This document shows positions 10,834 to 19,202 of a DNA stretch of 64,000 bases, piece after piece (position 1 is the stretch's first letter; every line of letters starts with the position of its first letter). Under the pieces are notes generated by a model. That model was given only the letters and a program-made list of their open reading frames with translations, had not been told where the DNA came from and did not search any database. Both the position numbers and the translations under genes were made by a program. This stretch comes from Stigmatella erecta (lineage in GTDB: Bacteria > Myxococcota > Myxococcia > Myxococcales > Myxococcaceae): the NCBI RefSeq assembly GCF_900111745.1, contig NZ_FOIJ01000015.1, positions 62,001-126,000 of the forward strand. Reading direction: 5' to 3'.

Positions 10834-12738
10834 TCAATGCGGCGCGTCGATGAAGGGACGAGCCTGGACAATCCAGACTTTATTGCCTTCCAGTACCCAT
10901 TCAATATCGAGCGGCCCGCTGCCGGGGAACACCTTCACCAGCTTCGCCGCCACGAGCGACAGCTCCCGGGCGCGCACCTCCGAGAGCACGGGCTCCTCCG
11001 CCCCCGTGGGCACTTCCTTGATTCCACCCTGCGCGTCGAACACGAGCATGGTGGCGTCCTCCGAGCGAGACATCACCCGCGCCCCCGGGTAACGGATGTC
11101 ATACAGCACCTGCTCGGGCACGGTGGTGCCCGACACCACGCTCAGCCCCAGCCCCCGCTTCGCATTGATGGTGAAGGTATGATTGTCACTCAAATCATAC
11201 AGGTTCTTCGTCACCAGCACGCCGGCGGAGGTGGCGTTGACGCCGGCCTGCACCAGCACGGCCGAGAACACGGACGCGGGAGGAATGCCGAAGCGGCGGC
11301 GCTCCTCCATGGCGTGGAAGTTCCACAGCGAGGCCCAGACCTGCTTGATGGCCGCGCCCAGGGCTTCGCGCCCCACCACGTTGGGCACCGTGTCGTAGAG
11401 GCCCGCGCCGTTGAAGCCCTTCAGGTCCTCGGCATTGGTGGAGGAGCGCACGAAGACGCCCGCGCCGCCGAGCCGCTCGCGCACGTGCGCCTCCACCTGG
11501 TCCAGCAGCGCCTCGTCGATGGGCGCGGCGGCGATCCGCGCGCGGAAGGCCTCCAGCTGCTCCCGGCGCCAGGCGGCCTCCTCCTGGAAGCGCGGCTCGG
11601 CGAGCAGGGCCGCCAGCGCGGTGTCGAGCCCGTGGCGCTTCAGGTGCTCCTGGTAGAAGACGAACGGGATGCCGAACCCCTCCGGCACCGAGACCTCCTG
11701 GCCGCGCCGGTAGAGAATCTCCCCCAGGTTCGCCGCCTTGGTGCCGAAGAGCCGGGCATCCCGGACGCGCATCTTCTGGAGGGGGCGCAGGTCGCGCACC
11801 TTCAGGTTGGCGGCGGGCACCTGGACCTTGCGCGCGGACTCGCGGGCCCGCTTCCAGGTGGCGGCCTCGCGCTCGGTGGCGGGCCGCAGGATGTGCGTGG
11901 CGCCCCGGACGTCGAGCTGCACGAGCTGCCCATCCAGCGCGGCGTAGCGCGTGACGGCGTCCTTGAGCGTGGCGTTGGGGATGCCCCAGGCGCGCGCGCG
12001 CAGGTTCACGTGGGACAGCGGGGTGGAGAAGCGCGTGGAGAGCACACCGGCCACGGGCGGCAGGTCCGGGTAGGACTCCTGGAGGACGACGATGTCCTCG
12101 GGCTCGAAGAGGAGCGACTCGTAGGGGGTGCCCTCCGGCACGATGCGCAGGCGCCCGGTGGCCTTGCCCGTGTTGAAGGCCCGGTAGTCGGACTTCTTGT
12201 AGAGCGAGTCGCTGGTGACGGTGGGGATGTCGGTCAGCTCCGCGAGCAGGGCCTCCTGGCGCGTGGAGTCCGGCCGGAACGCCAGGTCCTGGATGAAGAA
12301 CGTCTCCTTCAAGCGCTGCTGGGTGCGGCGCACGTCCGCGGCGCGGATCTTGTCGCTCTCCCAGTAGCTGAAGGTCCACTGCTTCGCGGTGCGGTGGTGG
12401 GTGATGTAGCCCAGGATGTAGCTGGGCTTGTCCTCGCGGTAGTTCCGGAAGTAGGCGGTCCGCTCGTCCTCGCTCATGGGCCGGCGCAGGATGGCCCGGA
12501 TGACGAAGTCCTGGTGCAGCCGGTACAGGTTGACGTCGAAGAAGTAGACGCGGTTCGTCTTCACGTCGATGAGGAACTTGCCGATCTCCTCGCTCTCCAC
12601 CGGGTGGGCGTAGAGCGAGAAGGTGGCCTCGTCGCGGATCTCGTGCACGTAAGGGGGGTGCTTCCGGGGGGCCCCGGCCGCGGAGGGCAGGGCCAGCAGG
12701 AGTCCCAGCAGCACCAGGAAGGGGGCGGACTGTCGCAT
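10834..12738 (-). CDS. Exported PEP/pyruvate-binding domain protein (PEP synthase-like)
   Basis: This 634-aa protein carries a plain signal peptide (residues 1-22, ending SAAGA) and then about 180 residues with no recognised domain. A phosphohistidine swivelling domain follows (TPLSHVNLRARAWGIPNA, His243), and then an ATP-grasp PPDK N-terminal domain (about 308-630, beginning LFGTKAANLGE and ending with the binding motif QARPF). In PEP synthase the ATP-grasp domain comes first, so the order here is reversed. PEP synthase and PPDK are cytoplasmic ATP-dependent enzymes, so export is odd. The protein may have been recruited as a binding or phosphotransfer protein. It is divergent from the DUF488 gene. 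Confidence 0.8.
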   Translation of the reverse strand: MRQSAPFLVLLGLLLALPSAAGAPRKHPPYVHEIRDEATFSLYAHPVESEEIGKFLIDVKTNRVYFFDVNLYRLHQDFVIRAILRRPMSEDERTAYFRNYREDKPSYILGYITHHRTAKQWTFSYWESDKIRAADVRRTQQRLKETFFIQDLAFRPDSTRQEALLAELTDIPTVTSDSLYKKSDYRAFNTGKATGRLRIVPEGTPYESLLFEPEDIVVLQESYPDLPPVAGVLSTRFSTPLSHVNLRARAWGIPNATLKDAVTRYAALDGQLVQLDVRGATHILRPATEREAATWKRARESARKVQVPAANLKVRDLRPLQKMRVRDARLFGTKAANLGEILYRRGQEVSVPEGFGIPFVFYQEHLKRHGLDTALAALLAEPRFQEEAAWRREQLEAFRARIAAAPIDEALLDQVEAHVRERLGGAGVFVRSSTNAEDLKGFNGAGLYDTVPNVVGREALGAAIKQVWASLWNFHAMEERRRFGIPPASVFSAVLVQAGVNATSAGVLVTKNLYDLSDNHTFTINAKRGLGLSVVSGTTVPEQVLYDIRYPGARVMSRSEDATMLVFDAQGGIKEVPTGAEEPVLSEVRARELSLVAAKLVKVFPGSGPLDIEWVLEGNKVWIVQARPFIDAPH

Positions 12739-12854
12739 GGCGCACGCACTCTAGCGTCCCAGGCCCACGGCCCGTGAGCGGGGGCCCCCTCCCACCTTCT
12801 GAGAGAATGACGGCTAGCATGGGGAGCCTGCCTGCACGCCCGTCCCAGGAGACC

Positions 12855-13292
12855 ATGAAGCTCTACACCATCGGGTTCACCCAGAAGAGCGCCCAGCAGT
12901 TCTTCGAGACGCTGAAGCACGCGGGGGTGAAGAAGCTCGTCGACACCCGGCTGAACACCACCTCCCAGCTCTCCGCCTTCGCCAAGCGGGACGACCTGCG
13001 CTACTTCCTCCAGGCGCTCTGCGGGGCCAGCTACCACCCCTTTCCGAGCCTCGCCCCCACGCAAGGGATGCTCGATGACCTCAAGAAGCACCGGGGGGCC
13101 TGGGAGGACTACGCGCCCCGGTTCCAGGCGCTGATGCGCGAGCGCCAGGCCATCGAGGCGTTGGAGCACGCCTTCTTCGAGGAGCCCTGCTGCCTGCTGT
13201 GCAGCGAGGCGAGCCCGGAGCACTGCCACCGGCGCCTGGTGGCGGAGGCCCTTCAACGCCGGTGGAAGGAGATCGAGATCATCCACCTCTGA
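12855..13292 (+). CDS. DUF488 family protein
   Basis: A 145-aa protein starting at the ATG preceded by AGGAGA. It begins KLYTIGFTQKSAQQF and carries the family's C-terminal Cys/His motif (CCLLCSEASPEHCHR), in which the second and third Cys and the following His resemble a metal or redox site. DUF488 proteins are widespread and small, with no firmly established role. The DEAD-box helicase gene follows after 19 bp, which suggests co-transcription. Confidence 0.85.
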   Translation: MKLYTIGFTQKSAQQFFETLKHAGVKKLVDTRLNTTSQLSAFAKRDDLRYFLQALCGASYHPFPSLAPTQGMLDDLKKHRGAWEDYAPRFQALMRERQAIEALEHAFFEEPCCLLCSEASPEHCHRRLVAEALQRRWKEIEIIHL

Positions 13293-13311
13293 AGGTGATA
13301 CTCCCGGTGCC

Positions 13312-14568
13312 GTGAGCTCTCCTTTCGACCAGCTCGGCCTCTCGCCGGCCTCCCTCGACGCCCTGCAGCGCGCGCGCTTCAGCCAGCCGACGCCCATCCA
13401 GGCGCGGGCCATCCCCCCGGCGCTGGCGGGCAAGGATGTGGTCGGGTGCGCGGCCACGGGCACGGGCAAGACGGCCGCCTACGTGCTGCCCCTGGTGGAG
13501 CGCTTCTCGGGGCGCAAGGGGCTCCTGGGGCTGGTGCTGGCGCCCACCCGGGAGCTGGTGCAGCAGATCGCCGAGCCGGTGCGCCTGTTCGCCGAGCCCC
13601 ATGGATTGACCCACACGGTCATCGTGGGCGGCGAGGACATGGCGGCCCAGGTGGAGGCACTGAAAGAGCGCCCCACGTTCGTGCTGGCCACGCCGGGGCG
13701 GCTGGTGGACCTGATGGCCTCCCAGGCGGTGGCGTTTCCCAAGCTGGAGGCGCTGGTGCTGGACGAGGCGGACCGGATGCTGGACATGGGGTTCCAGTTC
13801 CAGCTCGAAACCATCCTGAAGGCGCTGCCCCGGCGGCGGCAGACGCTGCTGTTCTCGGCGACGCTGGGGCCAGATGTGACGCGCTTCGTGCGCGAGCGGC
13901 TCTACCAGCCGGTGCGCGTGGAGGTCACCCGCAGCGGCACGCCCGCCGAGCGCGCCGAGCAGCGGCTGTACAACGTGAAGGCGGAGGAGAAGTCCGCGCT
14001 GCTGCTCACGCTGATGCGGAAGAACGAGGGCACGGCGCTCATCTTCACCCGGACGAAGGAGCGCGCGGACAAGGTCCACAAGGCGCTGCAACGCGCGGGC
14101 TACCCGTGCGAGGTGCTGCACGCGGACCGCACGCAGGGCCAGCGCAAGCAAGCGCTGGACGCCTTCCGCCAGGGCACGTGCCGCTGCCTGGTGGCTACGG
14201 ACATCGCGGCGCGCGGGCTGGACGTGGAGGCGGTGGGGCACGTCATCAACTACGACTTGCCGCACGCGCCGGAGGACTACGTGCACCGCATCGGCCGCAC
14301 GGCGCGGGCGCAGGCGAGCGGCGTGGCCACCACGTTCGCCACCCCGAGAGACAACCCCACGCTGGCGCGCATCGAGAGCATCATGCGCGCGAAGGTGCCG
14401 CGCGTGCCGGTGCCGCGCGAGGACCCCGTCTTCCAGGAGGAGTGGCAGCGCCACCTCGCGGCCCAAAAGGACCCGGGCCCTCCCCAGAAGGACCACGGCG
14501 TCTCGAAGCGCGAGCCCAGCCAGGAGCCGGGACGGCACGCCCGCTCGCACAAGCGCAAGTCCCCGTAG
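13312..14568 (+). CDS. DEAD-box ATP-dependent RNA helicase (RhlE type)
   Basis: A 418-aa helicase from a GTG start. The Q-motif region SQPTPIQ, Walker A ATGTGKT (48-54), PTRELV, TPGR, DEAD (150-153), SAT (181-183), ARGLD and HRIGRTAR are all intact and correctly ordered, giving two RecA-like domains. The last 50 residues are basic and hydrophilic (HARSHKRKSP), as in RhlE proteins, where such tails bind RNA. The likely role is remodelling of rRNA or mRNA structure in the cytoplasm. Confidence 0.95.
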   Translation: MSSPFDQLGLSPASLDALQRARFSQPTPIQARAIPPALAGKDVVGCAATGTGKTAAYVLPLVERFSGRKGLLGLVLAPTRELVQQIAEPVRLFAEPHGLTHTVIVGGEDMAAQVEALKERPTFVLATPGRLVDLMASQAVAFPKLEALVLDEADRMLDMGFQFQLETILKALPRRRQTLLFSATLGPDVTRFVRERLYQPVRVEVTRSGTPAERAEQRLYNVKAEEKSALLLTLMRKNEGTALIFTRTKERADKVHKALQRAGYPCEVLHADRTQGQRKQALDAFRQGTCRCLVATDIAARGLDVEAVGHVINYDLPHAPEDYVHRIGRTARAQASGVATTFATPRDNPTLARIESIMRAKVPRVPVPREDPVFQEEWQRHLAAQKDPGPPQKDHGVSKREPSQEPGRHARSHKRKSP

Positions 14569-14578
14569 CCGCCGCGCC

Positions 14579-15598
14579 TCACACGGGCGCGAGCACCGTC
14601 TTGCCCAGGGCCCGGCCGCTCTCGCTGAGCACGTGGGCCTCGGCCAGCGCCGCCACCGTCCACGGGAGCTTCTTCACCAGCGTGGTGCGCAGCGTCCCGG
14701 CATCCAGCAGCATGGAGACATGGTCCAGGATGGCGCCTTGCGCCTCCGGCGAGGCCCGGAGCAGCGGGCGCGTGAACACCGCCTCGAACACCACCGAGAG
14801 GCGCCGCAGGAAGAGCGGGGCCAGGTTCGCGGGCTTGGTCATGGGCTGCAAGCAGCACATCTTTCCCAGGGGGGCCAGCAGCGCCACCAGCGCATCGAAG
14901 TTGGTGTTTGGGTCGGCGGTGTTCAGCACGTAGTCCACCGCTTGAATCCCTTGCGAGGCGAGCTGCTCCTTCATGTTCTTGTAATGGTCGATGACGCCGG
15001 AGGCGCCCATCAGCCGGCAGTGCTCCGCGCTCTCGCGCCGGGAGGCCGTCGCAATCACTTGCAGGCCACACACGCGGGAGAGGATTTGAATGCCCAGGGA
15101 GCCCACGCCCCCGGCGCCGCCCACGACCAGGGCCCGCTGGGGAGGACCCAGCCGGGGCTCGCGGGGAATGCCACAGCCTTCGATCATCCCCTCCCAGACC
15201 GCCAGCGCGGCCAGGGGAATGGCGGCGGACTCCGCGAAGGACAGCGAGGCGGGCTTTCGCCCGGCCACGCGCGCATCCACCGCCACGTACTCGGCATGGC
15301 ATCCCCGGCGGGACAGGTCTCCCGCGAAGAAGACCTCGTCTCCGGGACGGAAGCGCCCCCCTACCGCCGAGCCCACCTCCTCCACCATGCCCGCGCCGTC
15401 CCAGCCCGTGACGCGCACCTCCTCCTGCTGGAACTGGCCATGGCCCGCGGCGTTGCTGCGCACCTTCGTGTCCACGGGGTTGATGCCCACCGCCTTGACG
15501 CGCACCAGCAGGTCCGTGGCCCGGAGCTCGGGCACGGGAAGGGAGACCTGCTTCAAGACCTCCGTCCCACCGAACTGCGTCTGTCCCAATGCCTTCAT
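14579..15598 (-). CDS. Zinc-type alcohol dehydrogenase-like MDR oxidoreductase
   Basis: A 339-aa medium-chain dehydrogenase/reductase. It has the N-terminal GroES-like fold (GINPVDTKVR, GWDGAGMVEEVG) and a Rossmann domain with VVGGAGGVGSLGIQ. The structural and catalytic zinc Cys residues of classical alcohol dehydrogenase are absent, placing it with NADPH quinone/enone reductase-like members (TIGR02817 type). The start at 15598 (MKALGQTQFGG) matches family N-termini, and a second ATG directly before it at 15601 is possible. It is convergent with the helicase gene (10-bp gap). Its leader contains an intrinsic terminator on the same strand. Confidence 0.88.
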   Translation of the reverse strand: MKALGQTQFGGTEVLKQVSLPVPELRATDLLVRVKAVGINPVDTKVRSNAAGHGQFQQEEVRVTGWDGAGMVEEVGSAVGGRFRPGDEVFFAGDLSRRGCHAEYVAVDARVAGRKPASLSFAESAAIPLAALAVWEGMIEGCGIPREPRLGPPQRALVVGGAGGVGSLGIQILSRVCGLQVIATASRRESAEHCRLMGASGVIDHYKNMKEQLASQGIQAVDYVLNTADPNTNFDALVALLAPLGKMCCLQPMTKPANLAPLFLRRLSVVFEAVFTRPLLRASPEAQGAILDHVSMLLDAGTLRTTLVKKLPWTVAALAEAHVLSESGRALGKTVLAPV

Positions 15599-15663
15599 CA
15601 TCCTCATGCGTGCCGGCCTCCCGAGGAGGAGCCGGACCCAAGCACAAGGCACCGTCCTCCGAA

Positions 15664-15706
15664 CAAAAAAACCCCACGGGCCTCAATTTTTTGAGAAGGC
15701 CCCGTG
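15664..15706 (-). terminator. Intrinsic terminator inside the leader of the MDR gene
   Basis: On the minus strand CACGGG-GCC-TTC-TCAA, loop AAAA, TTGA-GGC-CCGTG forms a long stem with one 3-base bulge, followed a few bases later by seven to eight T. It has all the marks of a Rho-independent terminator acting leftwards. No minus-strand gene lies upstream of it (the next gene to the right is on the plus strand), so it sits about 65 bases before the MDR start codon and could act as an attenuator. An 8-bp hairpin (GCGGGGGA/TCTCCCGC) lies just upstream, near 15729-15751. Confidence 0.7.
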
Positions 15707-15803
15707 CCCCCGGACCGCTAACAGCGGGAGATCTGGTGTCCCCCGCCGTGGCCTGCGCCTTGCTGAGTCACCTCCGCCACCCTTTTTGAGAGGAAGACCT
15801 GCG

Positions 15804-16163
15804 ATGACGCGACTGCTGCTGTGTGTGCTGGCCCTGAGTGCCGTGAGTGCCTGTGGAAGCGACTCGAAGGAGCCCCTGCGCCAGGGCCGGTTGACCTTGC
15901 GCGAGGGGGGCTCCCTGGGCGAGCTGACCCAATGTGGCCTGGACCTGCCCGCCTGTCCCGCCCCCCTGCATTGCGTGTCCTTCCGCCTGGAAGGCGTGTC
16001 TCAGGCGCGCTGTGTGGATCCCGAAATCATCTGCACGGAGGTCCTCGCGTGTACGGGCGGGACCACCTGCGCCCTCCTGGAATCCTATCCCGAGCAGGTG
16101 GTGTGCTCAGGCAGTTGCAAAGGCGACGCCTGCGACGCGCCCGTGTCAGACTCGGGGCCATGA
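15804..16163 (+). CDS. Small Cys-rich lipoprotein
   Basis: A 119-aa protein with a good AGAGGAAG ribosome site and a lipoprotein signal (lipobox VSAC, Cys17). The mature part has about ten Cys in paired spacing (CGLDLPACPAPLHC, CTEVLACTGGTTC, CSGSCKGDAC), which indicates a disulfide-rich extracytoplasmic domain. I do not recognise a family. Its stop overlaps the start of the DUF885 gene by four bases (ATGA), so the two are translationally coupled and may work together. Confidence 0.8.
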   Translation: MTRLLLCVLALSAVSACGSDSKEPLRQGRLTLREGGSLGELTQCGLDLPACPAPLHCVSFRLEGVSQARCVDPEIICTEVLACTGGTTCALLESYPEQVVCSGSCKGDACDAPVSDSGP

Positions 16164-17899
16164 GCCTTTCCCGTCCCGCCTGGTGCCTGCTCCCGGGCCT
16201 TGTCCTGCTGTGGGCTGCCGGGAGCGCGCACGCCGCGCCCTCTCCGTCCGAAGAAGTCCAGACGCTCGCCACCCAGATGGTGGCCCTGAGCCTGGAGGCG
16301 GATCCCACCGTCGCGTACTTCAACGGGCTGACCCCGCCCACGCATGGCCGCTTCGCGGACCACAGCCCCAAGGCACTGCGAGCCCTGGAGCGCCAGGAGG
16401 ACGCGCTCTGGGCCCGGCTGAACGCCCTCGACGCGAAGGCGCTCCAGGGGACGGACCTCACCACCTACGCCATCCTCCGGGAGATGCTGGAGGCCAGCCG
16501 CGGCCTGCGCGTCTGCCACGCCGAGCAGTGGGCTGTCTCGCACATGTTCGGCTGGCAGCTCCAGTTCCCGGAGTTCGCTGGGAAGCAGCCCGTCGAGACC
16601 GCCGCGCTGCGCGAGCAGGCCCTCCAGCGGTGGCGCTCGGTTCCCCGCTATGTCGATACGGAGATCGCCCAGCTCCGCGCGGGGCTGGCCCAGGGATACT
16701 CGGTGCCCAAGTCCGTGGTGCGCCGGGTCCTCAAGCAGCTCGACGGTCTGCTGGCCGTCAAGGCCGGGGACTCGGCCTTCGTCTCCCCCGCCAAGCGCTC
16801 TGGAGATGCGGCCTTCCAGAAAGCCTTCACCGCCGTTGTCACCACGCGCGTCTATCCCGCCCTCCAGAAGTACCGCCAGTTCCTGGAGAAGACGTACCTG
16901 CCCAAGGCCCGCGACAGCCTGGCGCTGTCCGCGCTGCCCAACGGCAAGGCGTGCTACGCGGCGTACCTGCGCGTCTTCACGACGCTCGACCGCTCGCCCC
17001 AGGAGGTGTTCGAGCTCGGGCAGCAGACGGTCGCGAAGAACGTCTCCGAGGTGAAGGCCCTGGGACAGAAGGCCTTCGGCACCAGCGACTTCGCGGAGAT
17101 CATCGCCCGGCTGAGGACGGATCCCTCCAACCGCTTCACCTCCGAGGAAGAGGTTTTCCGCTACTCGCGGGAGCTCGTCGAGAAGGCCCAGCAGGTGTGC
17201 ACGGGCAGCTTCCTGAAGATGCCCGCCCACGCCCTGGAGGTGCGCCCCTACCCGGACTACATGAAGGGCTCGGGGGTCAGCTCGCATTACGAGTTCGAGC
17301 CGGATCCGGCGAAGCCCTCGCGCTACATGTTGCAGCTCGATGACTGGAAGGAGCAGCTGCGCTCGGATGCGGCGATCACCGCGCTGCACGAGGCCTGGCC
17401 CGGGCATCACCTGCAAGCGGCCACCGCGTACGCCGCGGCCCAGAGCGACCTCAGTCGGCTGGCGTTCAACTCCGCGTACGCCGAAGGGTGGGCCCGCTAC
17501 GCGGAAGCCCTCTCGGAGGAACTGGGGCTCTATGACAGCGACACCGCCAAGATTGCCCGCCGCGCCTGGCCCGCGCGCGGCATGGTGGCGGATCCCGGCC
17601 TCCACCTCTATGGATGGACGCGCGAGCAGGTGACGGCCTACGCGTTAGAGACGGGCCGCTTCAACCAGGCCGTGGCCGAGGAGCTGGCGGACCGCATCGC
17701 GGTGATGCCCGGACAGTTGACGGCCTACGACTCGGGAGGCCTGGAGTTCCGCGCGCTGCGCACCCAGGCGGAGGCGGCGCTCGGGCCCCGGTTCGACCTG
17801 CGCCAGTTCCATCAGGTGGTGCTGGAAAACGGCACCCTGCCGCTCCTGCAACTGCGCGCCAACGTCGAGGCGTGGATTCAGCGCCAGCAGCCGCGCTGA
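16160..17899 (+). CDS. Exported DUF885 metallopeptidase-like protein
   Basis: A 579-aa protein with a signal peptide (about 1-26, ending SAHAA). It shows the DUF885 signature HEAWPGHHLQ (H410, E411, H416, H417), an HExxxGH-type zinc site, and the downstream AYAEGWARYAE helix carrying the third ligand Glu. Family members are putative zinc carboxypeptidase-like enzymes of the periplasm or exterior. It is coupled to the upstream small lipoprotein and followed 45 bp later by an M19 dipeptidase, so the three probably form a peptide-degrading export operon. Confidence 0.9.
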   Translation: MSLSRPAWCLLPGLVLLWAAGSAHAAPSPSEEVQTLATQMVALSLEADPTVAYFNGLTPPTHGRFADHSPKALRALERQEDALWARLNALDAKALQGTDLTTYAILREMLEASRGLRVCHAEQWAVSHMFGWQLQFPEFAGKQPVETAALREQALQRWRSVPRYVDTEIAQLRAGLAQGYSVPKSVVRRVLKQLDGLLAVKAGDSAFVSPAKRSGDAAFQKAFTAVVTTRVYPALQKYRQFLEKTYLPKARDSLALSALPNGKACYAAYLRVFTTLDRSPQEVFELGQQTVAKNVSEVKALGQKAFGTSDFAEIIARLRTDPSNRFTSEEEVFRYSRELVEKAQQVCTGSFLKMPAHALEVRPYPDYMKGSGVSSHYEFEPDPAKPSRYMLQLDDWKEQLRSDAAITALHEAWPGHHLQAATAYAAAQSDLSRLAFNSAYAEGWARYAEALSEELGLYDSDTAKIARRAWPARGMVADPGLHLYGWTREQVTAYALETGRFNQAVAEELADRIAVMPGQLTAYDSGGLEFRALRTQAEAALGPRFDLRQFHQVVLENGTLPLLQLRANVEAWIQRQQPR

Positions 17900-17944
17900 G
17901 CCGGCATCTCGTCAAAGCCATTCCATTGCGGTAAGCGGCAGGCC

Positions 17945-19198
17945 ATGCGCCCTCTCCCATCCCTTGCCTGCCTTGCCGCGCTCACCACCCTGTCCTGCGC
18001 CCACGGTTCGAACCCGGCGGGCGCGCCCGGGCCCACGGACCTCGAGGCCCGGGCGCGCGCGCTGGCCCAGCGGATCATCATCGCCGATGGACACGTCGAC
18101 GTGCCCTACCGCCTCCAGGAGACGCTGGGGCCGGACGGCGAGCCCACCGAGGACATCTCCCAGCGCACCCAGGGCGGTGACTTCGACTACCCGCGCGCGG
18201 TGGAGGGAGGGCTGGATGTGCCCTTCATGTCCATCTATATCCCGGCCGATCTCCAGCAGACGCCGGGGGCCTCCAAGAAGCTGGCGGACACGCTGATCGA
18301 CAGGGTGGAGCAGATCGCCCGGAAGTCGCCGGAGAAGTTCGCGATGGCGCACTCGGTGGAGGAGGCCCAGCGCAACACGAAGGAAGGGAAGATTTCGTTC
18401 GCGCTGGGCATCGAGAACGGCTCGGCGCTGGAGGACTCGCTGGCGAACGTGGCGCACTTCCAGCGCCGGGGCGTGCGCTACATCACCCTCACGCACTCGA
18501 AGGACAATCTCCTCAGCGATGCCTCGTTCAACACGGGCAAGCGGACCTGGAATGGGCTCAGCCCCTTCGGCCGCGAGGTGGTGGCCGAGATGAACCGCGT
18601 GGGCATCATGGTGGACGTCGCGCACTTGTCGGATGACGCCATCCGGCAGGCGGTGGAGCTCAGCCAGGTGCCTGTCATTGCCTCGCACTCGTCGTGCCGC
18701 CACTTCACGCCTGGCTTCGAGCGCAACATCAGCGACGAGCTGATCCGCGCGGTGGCGGCGAAGGGGGGCGTGGTGATGATCAACTTCGGCTCCAGCTTCC
18801 TCACCGCGGAAGCCAATGCCTCCCTGGAGAAGTTCCACAAGGCCATCCAGGCCTTCATGGAAAGCCGGAGCATCAAGTCCTTTGGAGCTCCCGAGGTGGC
18901 GGCCTTCATCAAGTCTTACCTGGCCGAGCACGCGGTCACCCTGGCGCGGGTGGAGGACGTGGCGGACCACATCGAGCACGTGGTGAAGCTGGTGGGCATT
19001 GAACACGTGGGGCTGGGCTCGGACTTCGACGGGGTGGGGCCGACGCTGCCCACGGGGCTCAAGGACGTCTCTCAGTACCCGAACCTCTTCCGCGTGCTGC
19101 TGGAGCGCGGACACAGCGAGGCGGACATCGAGAAGATCGCCTCCGGCAACGTCTTCCGCGTCTGGAAGCAGGCCGCGGCCCACGCCGCCTCGAAGTAG
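17945..19198 (+). CDS. Membrane dipeptidase lipoprotein (peptidase M19)
   Basis: A 417-aa protein with lipobox TLSC (Cys18). The M19 binuclear zinc ligands are visible: H50 and D52 in ADGHVDVP, E157 in GIENGS, H227 in DVAHLS and H248 in IASHSSCRHF. The C-terminal GLGSDFDGV motif is also present. Family enzymes hydrolyse dipeptides, often with D-residues. Anchoring at the membrane fits use of extracellular peptides released by the neighbouring peptidases. Confidence 0.94.
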   Translation: MRPLPSLACLAALTTLSCAHGSNPAGAPGPTDLEARARALAQRIIIADGHVDVPYRLQETLGPDGEPTEDISQRTQGGDFDYPRAVEGGLDVPFMSIYIPADLQQTPGASKKLADTLIDRVEQIARKSPEKFAMAHSVEEAQRNTKEGKISFALGIENGSALEDSLANVAHFQRRGVRYITLTHSKDNLLSDASFNTGKRTWNGLSPFGREVVAEMNRVGIMVDVAHLSDDAIRQAVELSQVPVIASHSSCRHFTPGFERNISDELIRAVAAKGGVVMINFGSSFLTAEANASLEKFHKAIQAFMESRSIKSFGAPEVAAFIKSYLAEHAVTLARVEDVADHIEHVVKLVGIEHVGLGSDFDGVGPTLPTGLKDVSQYPNLFRVLLERGHSEADIEKIASGNVFRVWKQAAAHAASK

Positions 19199-19202
19199 CC
19201 GC

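Noticed and set aside
13446-14933. A 495-codon plus-strand frame overlapping the DEAD-box gene
   Set aside because: It is the +1 shadow of the helicase gene with no recognisable motif, and it then runs antisense over the MDR gene.
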